DNA from: Auriscalpium vulgare | Taxonomy: Eukaryota; Basidiomycota; Agaricomycetes; Russulales; Auriscalpiaceae | Assembly: GCA_019915015.1 (NCBI GenBank) | Contig: JAHBBC010000006.1 | Span: 1,426,001 to 1,490,000 of the forward strand | Length of the DNA: 64,000 nucleotides | Reading direction: 5' to 3' | In this document: one piece after another, positions 9,843-21,558 of the stretch | Layout of the letters: each line of letters begins with the position of its first letter | How positions within the stretch are numbered: position 1 is the first letter of the stretch | The notes under the pieces: model-generated | What the model saw: only the letters and a program-made list of their open reading frames with translations | Told to the model about the DNA's origin: nothing | Databases searched by the model: none | Position numbers and translations under genes: made by a program

Positions 9843-11253
9843 ATGCTCAACGAGAGCTCTTCAATTCGAACCAGCGAGCCCTCCGGCTCTCGCTCCGTCT
9901 CCCCGCCACATCCTGAGCATAAGAACGCATACCCCCCTACGCCTGTTGCGATTGTGCCCAACACAAAGCGCATATATGCGTCCGACGACGAACCCGTGAG
10001 TCGACGCTTCGCTGCCTTGCCAGACGCCCTCGATCCTTAGTTCCCGTGCGCGGACAAAGATGCCTCCGCCCGACTTCCAGCCTCCCGCGGCCCTGATCAA
10101 GCGAGAGGGGATTCCTGAACTCAAGTCATCCCCGCCTTCTCTGGAACAGCTGGCGGCGGAGAACATCAAAGTCCGTGATTTTGCCTACGAGAGCATGCTG
10201 CCGCCCTTGCCCTCAATACCGCGCTTCCGCCTCGCCATGCCATTCGTCCAACAAGGGCAGAAAGGTGGGCTCGGCCCCAGACCCCTCAAGCGCCTCAAGA
10301 GCCGACATGACTATGACCCTGATGAAGACCCATTTGTCCTGACCACGTCAACCGGCGAGGATCTGTCATCGAAAAGCAAACCTCTCAGCCGCAAATCCAC
10401 AGAACCTATCCTCGCGCCGGAGGAGTACAGTCAAACCCAAGAACCCGACGGTGTCTTTGCCCGTAGACCAGGCTTCTCCGACCTCGCGTACTACTCGCCT
10501 CCTCCTCGCCCCAGCGCCACCCCGCGCCCGCTGCTCAGTCCGCAGCGCGCCATACCCCTCGCCACCACGTTCCTTATGGAGTCACAAGAGGAAAGCCAAG
10601 GTCCGGACACGCCGCTTGTCACCCCCGCGGGCTCCTTGTTATGGCCCGCGCCTGTGCTCGACACCAGCGCCATCCCGGCGTCGCAGCTCGACTCAGAATC
10701 CCAGGTTCCCGTTCAGGAGGAAGACGTGTCGTATTCCCAGCTGGGCTTCTCCCAGCCCCTCTCCGACTCACAGGCGTTTTCACAAGGTCCCAGTTCACCC
10801 GACCATCAGGGTGCAGGGTCGAGCACGCCGAACAGGACGTTCCGCTCCCCATCCCCATCGCCCGATGGCAAGCGCCCCGCCTTCGACGCACAGGCTGTGG
10901 CAACCCCCGCCTCTCCCCTCTCGTCGCCCGGTCTCTCGCCTGCCCACGACGGCATCCCATCTCCGTCGACGTCGCCGCGACCGCATCTAACTACGCCGCC
11001 GCCGCCGTACACAAACGGCACGACTTCCCCCAATGGCAACGGCGCCTCTCCCTCACGTTACTTCCTCCGCAAGCGTGCGAGCCCATCCTCTCCTGCCTCG
11101 CGAAATGGAACGACAATGTCACCGCGCCGGCGCAAGTCTGCGAAGCCGCCGATGTTGCTTGCCGCTGTCACCCGCCAGAGCGCACACGCCGTCAACCCCA
11201 AGTCGCTGAAAGACTCGCCACGCGCGCGGCCGCTGAGAAAGAGCGCGCTATAG
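9843..11253 (+). CDS. Disordered Ser/Pro-rich protein with an SQ/TQ cluster
   Basis: No recognised enzyme or fold. The proposed first exon (9843-9995) ends KRIYASDDEP and joins in frame to an exon starting at 10060 (MPPPDFQPPAALIKREG) through a 64-base intron ending in AAAG; translation might instead start at 10060. The conserved-looking part comes early (ENIKVRDFAYESMLPPLPSI, then PRPLKRLKSRHDYDPDEDPF). Between residues ~124 and ~241 of the 397-residue second-exon product are ten SQ or TQ pairs, six of them in the last ~40 residues (ASQ, ESQ, YSQ, FSQ, DSQ, FSQ). Such clusters are typical substrates of ATM/ATR-type kinases. The C-terminus is basic (RRRKSAKPP, RARPLRKSAL). A chromatin or checkpoint role is plausible but unproven. 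Confidence 0.72.
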
Positions 11254-11822
11254 TCCCGGCCTCCCCCGTACTTCGAGGGTCGGAGTGGACTTTGTAAATA
11301 AGAATCGAAACGCAAGTTAATTATTCAGGTCAGTCCAACTCCTCATCGACCTGCAACTACCGCTAAGCGCATATACATATATACAGCTAACTTATGACGG
11401 TTGTCATCTTGCCACTGTATCGCTATCACAATGTTTTTTTCGGGGAGCCGCTGAGGTGAAGCAAGAGTGAGGATGGGCGGCGGTAACGAGCAACGGACTC
11501 GAAGGATGGTTTCGCGTAGATTGTAGGCGAGAGGTGATGGTCGATCTTGTTCAATGTTGTGTCGCTGTGTTAGTACATCTGTTTCTATCCTATACCCCTT
11601 ATCAACTCGATAATAGGAGTCCCACGCATCTTTCGTTCTACCCTCTGACAGAATTCTCATCTTTTATTGTGCGAGTAGTCTCACACCAAGACCCGTAAAG
11701 CGTTTGATCCGAACCTACTTGTGCGAGCACCATGTTACTCATCCTTGCCAGCTGAGTAGAAGAACCAATAAGTCTTTACAGTGTCCCTATATGTTACGCC
11801 AGACCGAAGCCAGACTCTAGTT
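11254..11822. other. Convergent intergenic region
   Basis: 569 bases between two converging genes (SQ-cluster protein and haspin), AT-richer than its neighbours and presumably holding both 3' UTRs and terminators. No gene seen. Confidence 0.5.
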
Positions 11823-14375
11823 CTACACCAACCATCCCCTCCCAGCACCTGCCCGCACAACATCACCTGCGCACTTCACCGACCCTTCCGCGACCTTCAC
11901 TTGCAAGACTGCCTTCCGCCGGCCCTTCAGGTTCGCGCTCACACCCGCCTTCCTGCTCACCGCGTCTATGCTCTTGCCCAACAGCGCGTGGATCTCGACG
12001 ATACATTCGTAGCACTCGCGCTCCGTGTATGCATTGCGCGCAGGCGCAGACACCTTGCGCGCTGGGGGTGCACGCAGGCGCTTCGCGTGCAAGAGCTTAT
12101 CCGCGAGGTAGTGCAACCACTGCCAATTCACGAGGGTCAGCGAAAAGGCTGCGAGTTGGGGATCTCAGACGTATGCGCGCACCATGACGTTCGTAAGCGG
12201 CTGGAATGGCACCCAGTCGCCGCCATTCGCCTCCCGCATCAGGCGGTACACGTCGAATTGGTAGTCCCCCTCACCCTCAAACACCTCATCATCCAACGGT
12301 GTCCACTGCACGGTTCGCGCGCCGCTGTCGCCCGCAGCCATCCGGGCAAGCCCCAGGTCGATCACCGTCGCCTTCACACCGTTCCGCGGGTCGTCCATCG
12401 GCAGCCTAGTCTTGCGCGCGGCGGAGGGGACGTTGCGGACGAGAATCTGGCCCCAATGCAGGTCGCGATGCTACAAATGGGACGGGTAAGTGTCAGATGG
12501 GAATAGGAGGGGACACAGCAGGCGGTACCTCAAAGGCAACGAGGTCTTCGGCCTCTGCGAGTGCGCGAGCGACTTGCCAGAACACACTGGATGCCTTCTG
12601 CCAGCCACCGCCGCCTGCGAAGCTGTACGCCTCGAGGTCCGGCCCGCCGTTGGGCAGCACGATGATCGCATAGACCTGGCCGCCCCCGAAAACGGCTGTC
12701 AAGGCGGTAAGGACGCAGACCACTCACAAGGAGTAGGTAAGAAGAGCCTACCAGGCCGGACGCTCTCGCTCCCCTTCCTTTGATCGTACTCATCCCACAG
12801 GTCGAGAAGCAGGCTGGGATACTTTCCCCGCACCACGTACGTGCGCAGCAGCCGCACGAAGCCGGTGTGCAGTTCACCCATCGCACGCGTGACTATAATC
12901 TCCTTCAAAACGTCCTTCGCGTCGCTAGGAGCCGGACCGTCCGCCTCTGGTGCTGCGCAGCCTGCAACATTGGGGTTCATGATGGGGACGACCTTTAGCA
13001 CGACGTCACCGATACCGAATACCTCCGAGTAAGACGCCTCCCCGATTTTCTGGAAGCCTATCTTCTGCGGAGGCGAGTCCGGAAGGGCGTCGTATTCAGC
13101 TTCGCTCCCGCGCACGAGAGGGTCCCAGGGAAATGTCTCGATGAAAGCGCTAAATTCGTGCGGCCCAGCCTGTCCGCATTCATTGAGCAGCTCGACGAGG
13201 TGTTCTGGTTGCCTCTCTTCGGTGCGTTGTCGTGGAGAGAGCTGGAGCTGGGAGAGGTCCAGGGAGAGATCATATGAAAGGTCCAAGTCAGTTGGGGTTG
13301 TGGGCGACGGTGGTGACGGTGGACGCGGGAAGAAGGATTTCGAGCTCGTGCGTTTGATGGGGGTGAGCGGGCGTGGCTTGGTGCGAGGTGGCGGAGGTGA
13401 CGCTCTCCCCTTGGACAGTGGCAAGGCTTGAAGCAGGGGTTTAGGCACGGCATTTGGTCTTGCTGGTGGAGACGGTAAAGAGAGTTGGGAAGCGGAGGTG
13501 GCTTGGATAGGTGCTAATGGAGCACGCCGTGGAACAAGAGGTGAAGGTGGGATGACCACTTCCACTTGCAGTTGTCGATGCGCAGGGGCGGGATTGTGTG
13601 CAAGGAAGACGACCGAGGGCGCCTCACTAGAAGCGCAGGAGGATATTTCTACGACGTCTGCGCTGTCCGTCGGCTCAACTGGGGAGGCAATGATGCGGCG
13701 AGCGGCTCTTCGCATCTTCGCAGGTTGAGGGGTCTCTGGGACTTCATCTTCACTGTCGGAGACGATGATAGCGTCATCCCAAGGGTCCTTTAGCGGCTTG
13801 AAAGAAGGACCAGAGCCAAGACTGTTGCCCTGCACTTGCGTGTGAGAAACCCTATGCTCCTGGGAGATACGGCGTCCCGCGTCATCCAGCACAATGATAT
13901 CCACGTCGACTGTGGGCGAGGAAGGGGCTAAGAGGGACTTGCCCTTGGATCCTGCCACTCTCTGAACCTTCTTCGCAGCTTTCGTCCCTTGTGGTGAGAC
14001 TGATGCCAGACGTGGAACGTTCGGAGAAGATATGGCAAGGGGTTGACGCCGCACGGGAGCCGACTTGGCTTTGAAGTCGGGAGACGCAGCAAGTCGTGCG
14101 ACGGCCCTGGGCCTTGGCTTTCGTTTCACGGAGACTTCTGGAGATGAAAGTGGAGATGAAATCCGTCTGCGAGGTTTGCAAGGACGAAGGGGCGTTTTGG
14201 CGGGGGGCGAGTCGAACGGAGAAGGATCGCGGGCGAGGGCTTTGGACACGGGTTGGGACCTAGACGATGCGTTCTCGTTGGTGGTGTCGAAGACACCATG
14301 TCTGTCGGAGACGTCGACAATGCGACGGCCCCGACGACCGTAGGAGAGAACCTGTTTGGTTCGGCCGCTGAGCAT
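11823..14375 (-). CDS. HASPIN: Haspin-type protein kinase
   Basis: Predicted kinase of the haspin family, which phosphorylates histone H3 Thr3 in mitosis and helps recruit the chromosomal passenger complex. I start at 14375 (MLSGRTKQVLSYGRRGRR) because Tyr-Gly-Arg-Arg is the usual N-terminal feature; a 27-residue upstream extension is hydrophobic and atypical. About 380 residues are disordered, Ser/Pro-rich and basic. The kinase domain begins FQKIGEASYSEVFGIGDVVL with the ATP-binding Lys in VVLKVVPI. The catalytic loop is HRDLHWGQILV and the metal-binding site reads VIDLGLARM instead of DFG, both haspin traits. The rest is in small exons, ending LQVKVAEGSVKCAGDVV and a short tail. At least four introns. 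Confidence 0.88.
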
Positions 14376-14923
14376 GAAGAGGAAGACTGTGAGGGTGAGC
14401 GCAGTGGTGAGGATCTTCCAAGCAGGCGCGGGAGACAGGTCAAGGTGGAGGAGCAAGCGGTGAATGAGTATATGCGCCAGTGTCGAGCCTTTGAGTGAGC
14501 GTGGGCGGGGGTGTGGGCGGCGACCAGAACAGATCGGGAAGACAAGAACCGAACCAAGTCAACACGCGAAACGCGTCGCATCACGTGAGGGTGTGGTCGA
14601 CGGTCCGTCGACCGGATCCTGGAGGCGGGCATGCTGTGTTATTCTGGCCATGTACTTGATATCTGTGGTACAAAGAAGTGCATCGCATGAATCCTCGACT
14701 TACAGGTGGGATATAGTTACCCTTGAGCAGGGTGAGCAAAGTGCACGGGGTCTGGACTGCCGACAGACCCCGATCACGCCGAGCTTTCTCGCCATCACAG
14801 AACAGATATAATTTACAGCTATCCATCAAGCTCACAGCGACACGTCGTCCTCGCGCAAGACACAGCAGGACTTCGTCTTTCCCCCTTCATCATCCATCTG
14901 AGTCTCGGCCACGCACTACGGGG
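14376..14923. promoter_or_regulatory. Divergent promoter, haspin (-) / KEX1 (+)
   Basis: 548 bases. Between 14564 and 14588 lie ACGCGA (14564-14569), ACGCGT (14571-14576) and the eight-base palindrome TCACGTGA (14581-14588). The first two match MBF-type cell-cycle boxes, the third a bHLH E-box. They are ~190-210 bases from the haspin ATG. No strong TATA box was found. Confidence 0.5.
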
Positions 14924-17405
14924 ATGTTACCCTTACGCTGGGCGGTCGCGCTATGGTCTCTGCTGCCATCTCTAGTGTGCAGTGCCCCGACCGATGGTCG
15001 TGAGTCCCACCTGCTGTCCGTCCATCAGCTCACGCGGACGAATCATGTCTTTCAGTCCCTTCGGCGGCTTCGTTCTATGTCCAAAACCTCCCGGACTTGC
15101 ACCAAGACCCTGACCGACCACTGCACATCTATGCCGGTCACATCTCCGCCGACCCAGATGCCTCGAAAGTGCCCGCGACAACTGTCACTGCGCATCTTTA
15201 CTTTGTCCTTGTGAAGGCACGCCGTAGTGCAGACAAGGAGCGGGTGATGTTTTGGTTCAATGTGCGTTGCAGTGTCTGCTGCTCCGGACCCATGTCTTAC
15301 CACACTTTCCGTAGGGCGGGCCGGGATGCTCGTCCTTCGACGGCCTCATGATGGAAGTTGGGCCATGGAGGGTGGATGGGAATGGTGGGTTGAAGACCGC
15401 CGAGGGTGGTTGGGAAGAGTACACTACTATGATTTATAGTGCGTCCGTCTCCGCAGCTGCTGTGGCCTTACCACTAACCGTTGCAACGCGTACAGTCGAT
15501 CAGCCGGCCGGGACGGGCTTCTCGTATACGAGCACGGACCGTTATGTGCACGAGCTGGCAGATGTGCGTACCAGCTGCGCATCATCTTCTGCATGGCGAC
15601 TCACCGGTGGGCTTCCAGGCTGCTGCACAATTCATAGAATTCCTGCGCAACTTCTACCTGATCTTCCCCGAGTACCGTCACATGGAGGTATGTCTCCCTG
15701 GATTGTTCTATGCGCTACGAGTTCACGTCCCATTGCCAGACGTACATCGGAGGCGAGAGCTTTGCAGGGCAATACATCCCGTATTTCAGTGGGTCCGCAT
15801 ACTCGAATCTTTCACCCTCAATCTAAGCATTACGCTGCATAGGCGACGCACTGCTTAATTCTACACTGCAAGTTCCCTTGATGGGCGCAGCCATTGGGAA
15901 CCCTTGGATGGATGCCAGGCGGCAGTATCCTGCGTACCTCGAATATGCGGTCAAGCATCGGCTCGTTGAGGTCGGCACTCCGGTGCGCTTACCTGTATGG
16001 ACGCCAGACAAGGATTGCGCTCACTTGATGATGACAGGATTATGACAGGGGCAAGAAGGCCACAGATGAATGCATGGCGCTGCTCGAGACCATGGACGGG
16101 GAGCCCGTTCATACAGGCCTCTGTGAAGGGGTGTTACAAAAGGTCGCAGGCTTCTCCGACGATGCCATGTAAGTTTCTTTACTAATATGTGCGATATTTA
16201 CTCTTATTGACGTTCCTGCAGTCCTTCCAACGGTAGATGCATGAATATTTACGATGTTCGTCTGGACGACGAATATCCTGCATGTGGCATGAACTGGCCG
16301 CCCGATCTCAAGAACATTACGAAGTACTTAAGAGTGAGCGGCCTTGCTCAATCCTCGTCGAGTAGACTCACATAGGGCACGAATCCAGCGACAAGACGTT
16401 GTCAACTCCCTGCATGCGACGGCCAAGTCAGAGGCCTGGGTTGAATGCCAGTCTCATCTTCACCGGACACTTTCTATGGAGCATTCGCCATCCTCTATCA
16501 CCATCATGCCGCGCGTGCTAGAGCGGATCCCTGTCATGATTTTCGCTGGCGACCAAGACTTCATCTGCAACTATGTGGGGTTGGAGAACATGATACAGGC
16601 GCTCAGTTGGAACGGGCAAAAGGGCTTAGGGGTGTGTCTGCTCTCCGTGCCGCACTATGGAGGTATTCACGAAATCTGCAGAAAGTGGAGACACAAACAT
16701 GGACCGTCGACGGCCAACCCGCAGGTACTTGGGTGGCCTCGCGCAACCTGACCTACGTCAAGGTACGACAGTATCTCCCTCGACTGTCATTCGATTTGCT
16801 GACGTCCCTGCTCAGATCTTCAATGCTTCGCACATGGCCGGCTTCGATGTCCCACACGTCGCTCACGACATGATTCTCCGCTTCATGAACGTCAACTTCT
16901 CAGCCATCGCGGAGGGTTCGGCGCTCATCCCGAGCAGCGTCGGGGACAGCAGCAAGCCTACTTTGATCGGAGCTGACGCTGCACCGTCCACCACGCCGGC
17001 TGCCCCCTCCACCAAGTCGCCCGAGCAGGACAAGGCCATGTGGGAAGGTGCGTTTCACTGGCCTTATACGCAATCCGCTCCCTAATACACCTGCCACACG
17101 CAGCATACTACAACGCCGGCTCCGCTGCGCTCGTCCTCGTCATTATCTTCGTCGCACTTGGCACGTTCTTCTGGTGCCGCATACGCAGGCGCCGCCTGCG
17201 CGGGCTGCCCGTGACGAACACCGAGGAGGAGAGCATACCGCTGACGCGCAGCACGCCGCAGTTTGACAACGATGGGCCGAATGAGGATGATGGATTCCGC
17301 GCGCGGAAAGGGAAGGAGCGCGCGACGGGCGCCGATTCACCCCAACTATTCGATGTCGGGGATAGTGATGAGGAGGACGATAAAAATGAGCCTCGTTCAC
17401 GGTAG
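14924..17405 (+). CDS. KEX1: Kex1-type serine carboxypeptidase, membrane-anchored
   Basis: Predicted Golgi carboxypeptidase that trims C-terminal Lys/Arg left by Kex2 from secreted proproteins such as mating pheromones. It has a signal peptide ([20 protein letters not shown]), then [20 protein letters not shown] sequence typical of Kex1. The oxyanion/entrance motif is [10 protein letters not shown], with [15 protein letters not shown]. The catalytic triad is Ser in [11 protein letters not shown], Asp in [12 protein letters not shown] and His in [12 protein letters not shown] Pro/Ser-rich linker leads to one membrane helix ([20 protein letters not shown]), a basic stop-transfer stretch (RRRRLRG) and an acidic cytosolic tail. 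About ten introns. All catalytic residues are present, so it should be active. Confidence 0.92.
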
Positions 17406-18068
17406 CACTTGTAGCAGTGTCACTATCTTTATTGGCTTTCAAATGGGTTCTGGAGTCTGGACAGAACCGCAGCTAAGGGTCTCGTCGTCCACGTCCACAG
17501 AAGAATTGTGCACCAGATGATGATTCCAGTATTTGCAGTGAGACTTTCATCCTTGGTAAAATTGCTTCAAATCATTATGCATTGCAACTCGAAGGAATGA
17601 TAGGTGACTGTAACGTGTGTCTGCGTCATGGTTTCACTGAACCGTCAAGGCCACATAGTAGCCACCCTCCCGAAGGACAGCGGGTACGGCAAGTTTAGAA
17701 ATATGACGCCGCGCCATTCCCCAGCTCAACACCTCCACCGCGCGAGCGAGTCAACGCCTTGCGACGGACTCAGCTGCACACGGCGTTTGCGAAGGTGAAC
17801 TGGAGTAACTGCGCTCGGTCTTGTGAGCGTCCCGAGGGACGCCTCGCTCCGTCAACCAGAAATAAACGCCACGAGAGGCGAAAACCTCTCCGCAGATGCA
17901 GACGCTTCGGGCGGTTGAACGGACACTGGAGAACCGCGAGCAGGCGCGCGAGAGAATTTATACGAGGCGCGTCGGAGTGCGAATTCTTAACGCCGACGGC
18001 GGCGGCAGCCACGGCCACAGACGCGTTCGAGAACGCGACTTGCAACTCGAGCTTTGCTTGTGCATCAG
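17406..18068 (+). other. Intergenic, KEX1 3' flank and SPC19 upstream region
   Basis: 663 bases without a gene I can support. Near the right end is an inverted repeat (18022-18037) containing ACGCGT, listed separately. Confidence 0.5.
18021..18038 (+). promoter_or_regulatory. Paired ACGCG boxes in an inverted repeat upstream of SPC19
   Basis: ACGCGT (18021-18026) and ACGCGA (18033-18038). The CGCGTTC and GAACGCG arms form a perfect seven-base inverted repeat with a two-base spacer. It ends ~30 bases before the SPC19 ATG, so it may lie in the 5' leader. Similarity to MBF cell-cycle boxes is by motif only. Confidence 0.45.
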
Positions 18069-18842
18069 ATGTCTCAAGGAGCCAGATTATCGCGCCTTTC
18101 CGTTCATCCTAGACCTCCTCGGGAGTCTATCTTTGGCGGCGGCTCAGAGTTCTTGCGGGGAGACAATCACGCTGTCTTCAGTCCCAACCTCCGAGAAAGT
18201 GTCCTCGCGATGGAGGACTGTTGCGAGGAGGTCAAGCGGTGCCATCTGGTTACTTGTAACCCCCAGCTGACCTCTTACTAGGCATACGAGGCGCAACAGC
18301 TCCTCAGAAATGGTACATATGACATGCCTCGCATGGCCAGAATCCTGGAGAACCAAAAGGTGGGTGCAATCGATTCGACGACAATCTAGCTGGCTCCTTA
18401 CAATCCGTATAGATTTTTCTCCTTGTCGATGAAGGAACAGTACGAAAGTACAAAGCAGATCTGAGCGAAGAAATTGAGCCTCAGATTGCAGAGCTTCTGT
18501 CTCGTGCGGAGAAGGGTCTGAAGACGTTGCAGAAGAAGGAGAGCGTGCTGCAGTCCAAAGTACGTTCACATTCCACTTCCAAGAAGAAGGTCTCCCTGAA
18601 TTGGCTTGGAAGGTGGAGACAGCGCAGTCGCGCCCGCCGTCACGACCAGCTGCAGGCACTGCGGGATCGAACAAGGTGGATGCTCACCGGTTACGGACGT
18701 TGGTCAAGCAGCGCGAGCAACTGGAGGAGCAATTGAAGCAGTTAGAGTCTGAAATTTTGAGCATGGTATGCGTCTTCATCGTATTGCGATTTCGTCAACG
18801 GAGCTGATCACTCTATAGGAAGCCAAGGGCAAGCGGCCATGA
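18069..18842 (+). CDS. SPC19: DASH/Dam1 complex subunit Spc19
   Basis: Predicted subunit of the fungal-specific DASH complex, which couples kinetochores to spindle microtubule plus ends. Five exons (18069-18230, 18282-18359, 18413-18559, 18613-18765, 18819-18842) encode 187 residues, a normal length. Diagnostic sequence: the N-terminal PRPPRESIFGGGSEFLRGDN, then VLAMEDCCEEAYEAQQLLRN, a stretch ending RMARILENQKIFLLVDEGTV, and IEPQIAELLSRAEKGLKTLQ. The C-terminal half is coiled coil (RLRTLVKQREQLEEQLKQLE). All intron junctions keep frame and the motifs cross them. The final exon codes only EAKGKRP. This is among the firmest calls in the window. Confidence 0.93.
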
Positions 18843-19149
18843 CGGATCGTCTACTCGCCCATGGTTGTGCCATCCTGGGCAATGGACACTCTCTCGTCGC
18901 ATCACCACAGGATGCCACCATCGACGGGCCTCTTCTGGGAGCATGCTACTGCGCTGCCGCGCGTGCGTCCGGAGCATAGCTGTGCACACTGAGCGCTGCG
19001 GTACGGGGGTTTACCGCTGACGGGTAATTTCGACACCCTATGTCATCGGCTCTCTAAAGTACTAGCTTTACAAGACTCGCTCTCGTACAAGTAACAAAAC
19101 GTTGCCCCCAGCGTTATGTTTATTTTCCTCTCAAATCGCTGCCGCCTGT
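18843..19149. other. Convergent intergenic region
   Basis: 307 bases between the converging SPC19 and molybdenum cofactor genes; nothing recognisable besides presumed terminators. Confidence 0.5.
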
Positions 19150-21558
19150 TCAGCGTGTCTGCAGCTCCCCGATCAACAATACCCTGGCTCCATCACCAGC
19201 TTTCAGGCGATCCGGTCCGTCCTGTGACTTTTGCGGGAGGACGATAAGCCCGTTTGCTCCTGCCAGACTAGCGACGCGACTCGATCTCTGGCCTCCCGTA
19301 CTGGACGCCACCAGCCCATCACCAGTCGCATGGACGATCACGCGATGGAACTCGGTGCGGCTGTCCAGTCCTATGTCTTCTTCCAGCTATTGTAATACAT
19401 CGCTTCAGCACCCACGATCGATCGTATGTGAGAGCATGGACACACCTTGACACTCGTCAGTGGGAACTGGCATGCATGCTCCTGGAAGCCGCCGAGCTTT
19501 CTGAGCGCAGGGACAACGAAGACGTAGAATGTCACGAGCGCAGATGCTGGATTTCCAGGCAGTGCGAACATCGGTTTGCGCGTGTTGCCAACAGGGAGCG
19601 TGGCGAATGTGGTAGGCTTTCCCGGCTTGATGCTGACTCGGCCAAAGTGTATGCTGCCGTTGAAGTGGCGTTCAATCACTGGCTTCAAGAGATCACTGGC
19701 TCCCATAGACGTGCCTCCCGTCGTCAGCAGCAAGTCGGCTTTCTCCAGTCCAGTCTGGATAGCTTCAACGTGCGAGGGAACGCTATACACAATGTAAGTA
19801 TATCGGAGCCGCCGAGGCGAGGGAAGACGCAACCTGTCGGAGACTATGCCTAAGTCGAGGACTTCGTAGCCCAAGCCCTCAAGAGCAGCCTGCAACGAGG
19901 GCCGGTTTGTGTCCCAAATTCCACTCCAGCTTTCGTCAGATTGAGTTGCTGGTTTGTGGAGATCAGTGAGTTCGTTCCCGGTGCTGAGAATGGCCACCAC
20001 CGGCCTGCGGATCACTTTGACCTGCGGCTCTATGTCAGGACCTGCCGCTGCAAGACGGCACATTTGACATACCTTCTTGCGTCCGACGAAGACTAGGGTG
20101 CCTATCTCCCCTCCGATGCTCCGCAAAAGGTCGCCTTGTTGGAGGGCCAGGTCGCCCTGCCGTACATCGGAACCCGGCTCCCGGACATTGTCTCCAAGGG
20201 GCACGGAGGCCAAGATCTCGACCTCGTTCTCTTCGATGTCTTCACCTGCTTCGTCTTTCAGTGACGACACGAGGCGAGTGTCTTCGACCATGATCACGGC
20301 ATCTGTACCCGCCGGCAGCGGTGCGCCGGTGTTGATGCGATATATGTAACCCTGTGGGACCGGATCGGCAAGCTTGTGCGTTGCGAGCGTGACGACCTTG
20401 TATACACCGGGTGGCTCCGTTGCTGCAGGTATCATTAGAATCTGGGCTCAGTAACGTAGGAAGATGCTCTACATCTCACGGCGTATCCGTCAACGTTTGT
20501 GGTCTTAGAGTAGGGAACGTTCTGCGGGGCATGTACGTCTTCTGCAAGCACATATCCCTTCAGTGTCGGTGTTACCTATCAGGCCATCGATATTAGTGGC
20601 TTCAAAGATGACAGGGACTAAATCCGTACCAAGAGTTCCTCGGCAGGGAGCGGGGACACCTCTGTAAATATATGCTTCAGGGCATCAGCGTACGACACCA
20701 TGTGGTAAGGGGACACGCGTTGGCGCTGTGTTGCTTCCCCCAAGCTATCAGAGCAAAATCTCACTACGATTGCCAAAACATACTTGGAAGGGAGAGATCA
20801 TTTGACAGCAAGGTCCTGGGCTGAGGTGCTGTATGCGAGTGGTGGTGGTAGTGGCCATCGTGATGAGCATGGTCATGGCTCGAGCTCGACGAATGAGCTG
20901 GATGGTCACCCCTACTCGCAGGGGTCGCAGCAAGGGCTGCATGCGTAGCCTTTCCGGAACCGCCCCTTATCAATTCGATGGCATGCTCCACCACACCGCC
21001 TGAGAGCAGCGCTTCTAGGTTCTCTTTGACAGCCTTGACGCTGCCCGGGAGAGTGACCACTAGAGAGTTCTTGACGGTCCCAGCTACTGGCCGAGACAGC
21101 GCAGCGAGCGAGGTGTGCTGAATGGATGTGTGCAGTAGAAGATGTACGAGTCCTGATGCGGGCCGTTCGATTAAGAGTGAAACCGCCTTCAAGCGAGGCG
21201 ACAGTCAGCTGGGCTGTGATCAAGGAGGTGGGAAAGATGCACCTCTGGAGTCACATCGCGCACGCCGAAGCCTGTACCGCCGGTGGTGATGATCCAGTCG
21301 ACGGGGGTCTCACCGGAACTCCATTCTTGCACAAAGTGGGTTACAGCGTCCTTGTCATCGGCAGCGATAGCATGGTGGACGATTTCGAACCCTCGCTCCT
21401 CGAGAATGTCGCGAATCGTGGGGCCAGACTTGTCTGCGCTCTCGTTGCTGGAGGCTGTGTCGCTCACTGTTCGAGGTCAGCCTCGAGCTATAACATCACA
21501 ATTGCCTTGGAATAAGGGTGGTATCACCTGTGAGCACGCCTACTCGAATTTTAGCCAT
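19150..21558 (-). CDS. cnxE: Gephyrin/CnxE-type molybdenum cofactor synthesis protein (MogA-MoeA fusion)
   Basis: Predicted to adenylylate molybdopterin (G domain) and insert molybdate (E domain), in the cytosol. The start at 21558 gives MAKIRVGVLTVSDTASSNES across an intron, as in MogA proteins. The G domain shows DWIITTGGTGFGVRDVTPE. The linker is unusually His-rich (HDHAHHDGHYHHHSH, ~20830-20885). The E domain opens MVSYADALKHIFTEVSPLPA, with NVPYSKTTNVDGYAV, then YRINTGAPLPAGTDAVIMVE, AILSTGNELTDL, LLLTTGGTSMGASDLLKPVI, and FALPGNPASALVTFYVFVVP. Domain IV is in the last exon (19150-19341). The order G then E matches animal gephyrin and fungal CnxE, opposite to plant Cnx1. Confidence 0.92.

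Noticed and set aside
9996..10023. A 28-base mini-intron after the first exon of the SQ-cluster gene
   Set aside because: Too short; the in-frame acceptor before 10060 gives a 64-base intron.
14376..14456. N-terminal 27-residue extension of haspin starting at 14456
   Set aside because: Hydrophobic and unlike haspin N-termini; the Met at 14375 is directly followed by the conserved RTKQV...YGRRG.
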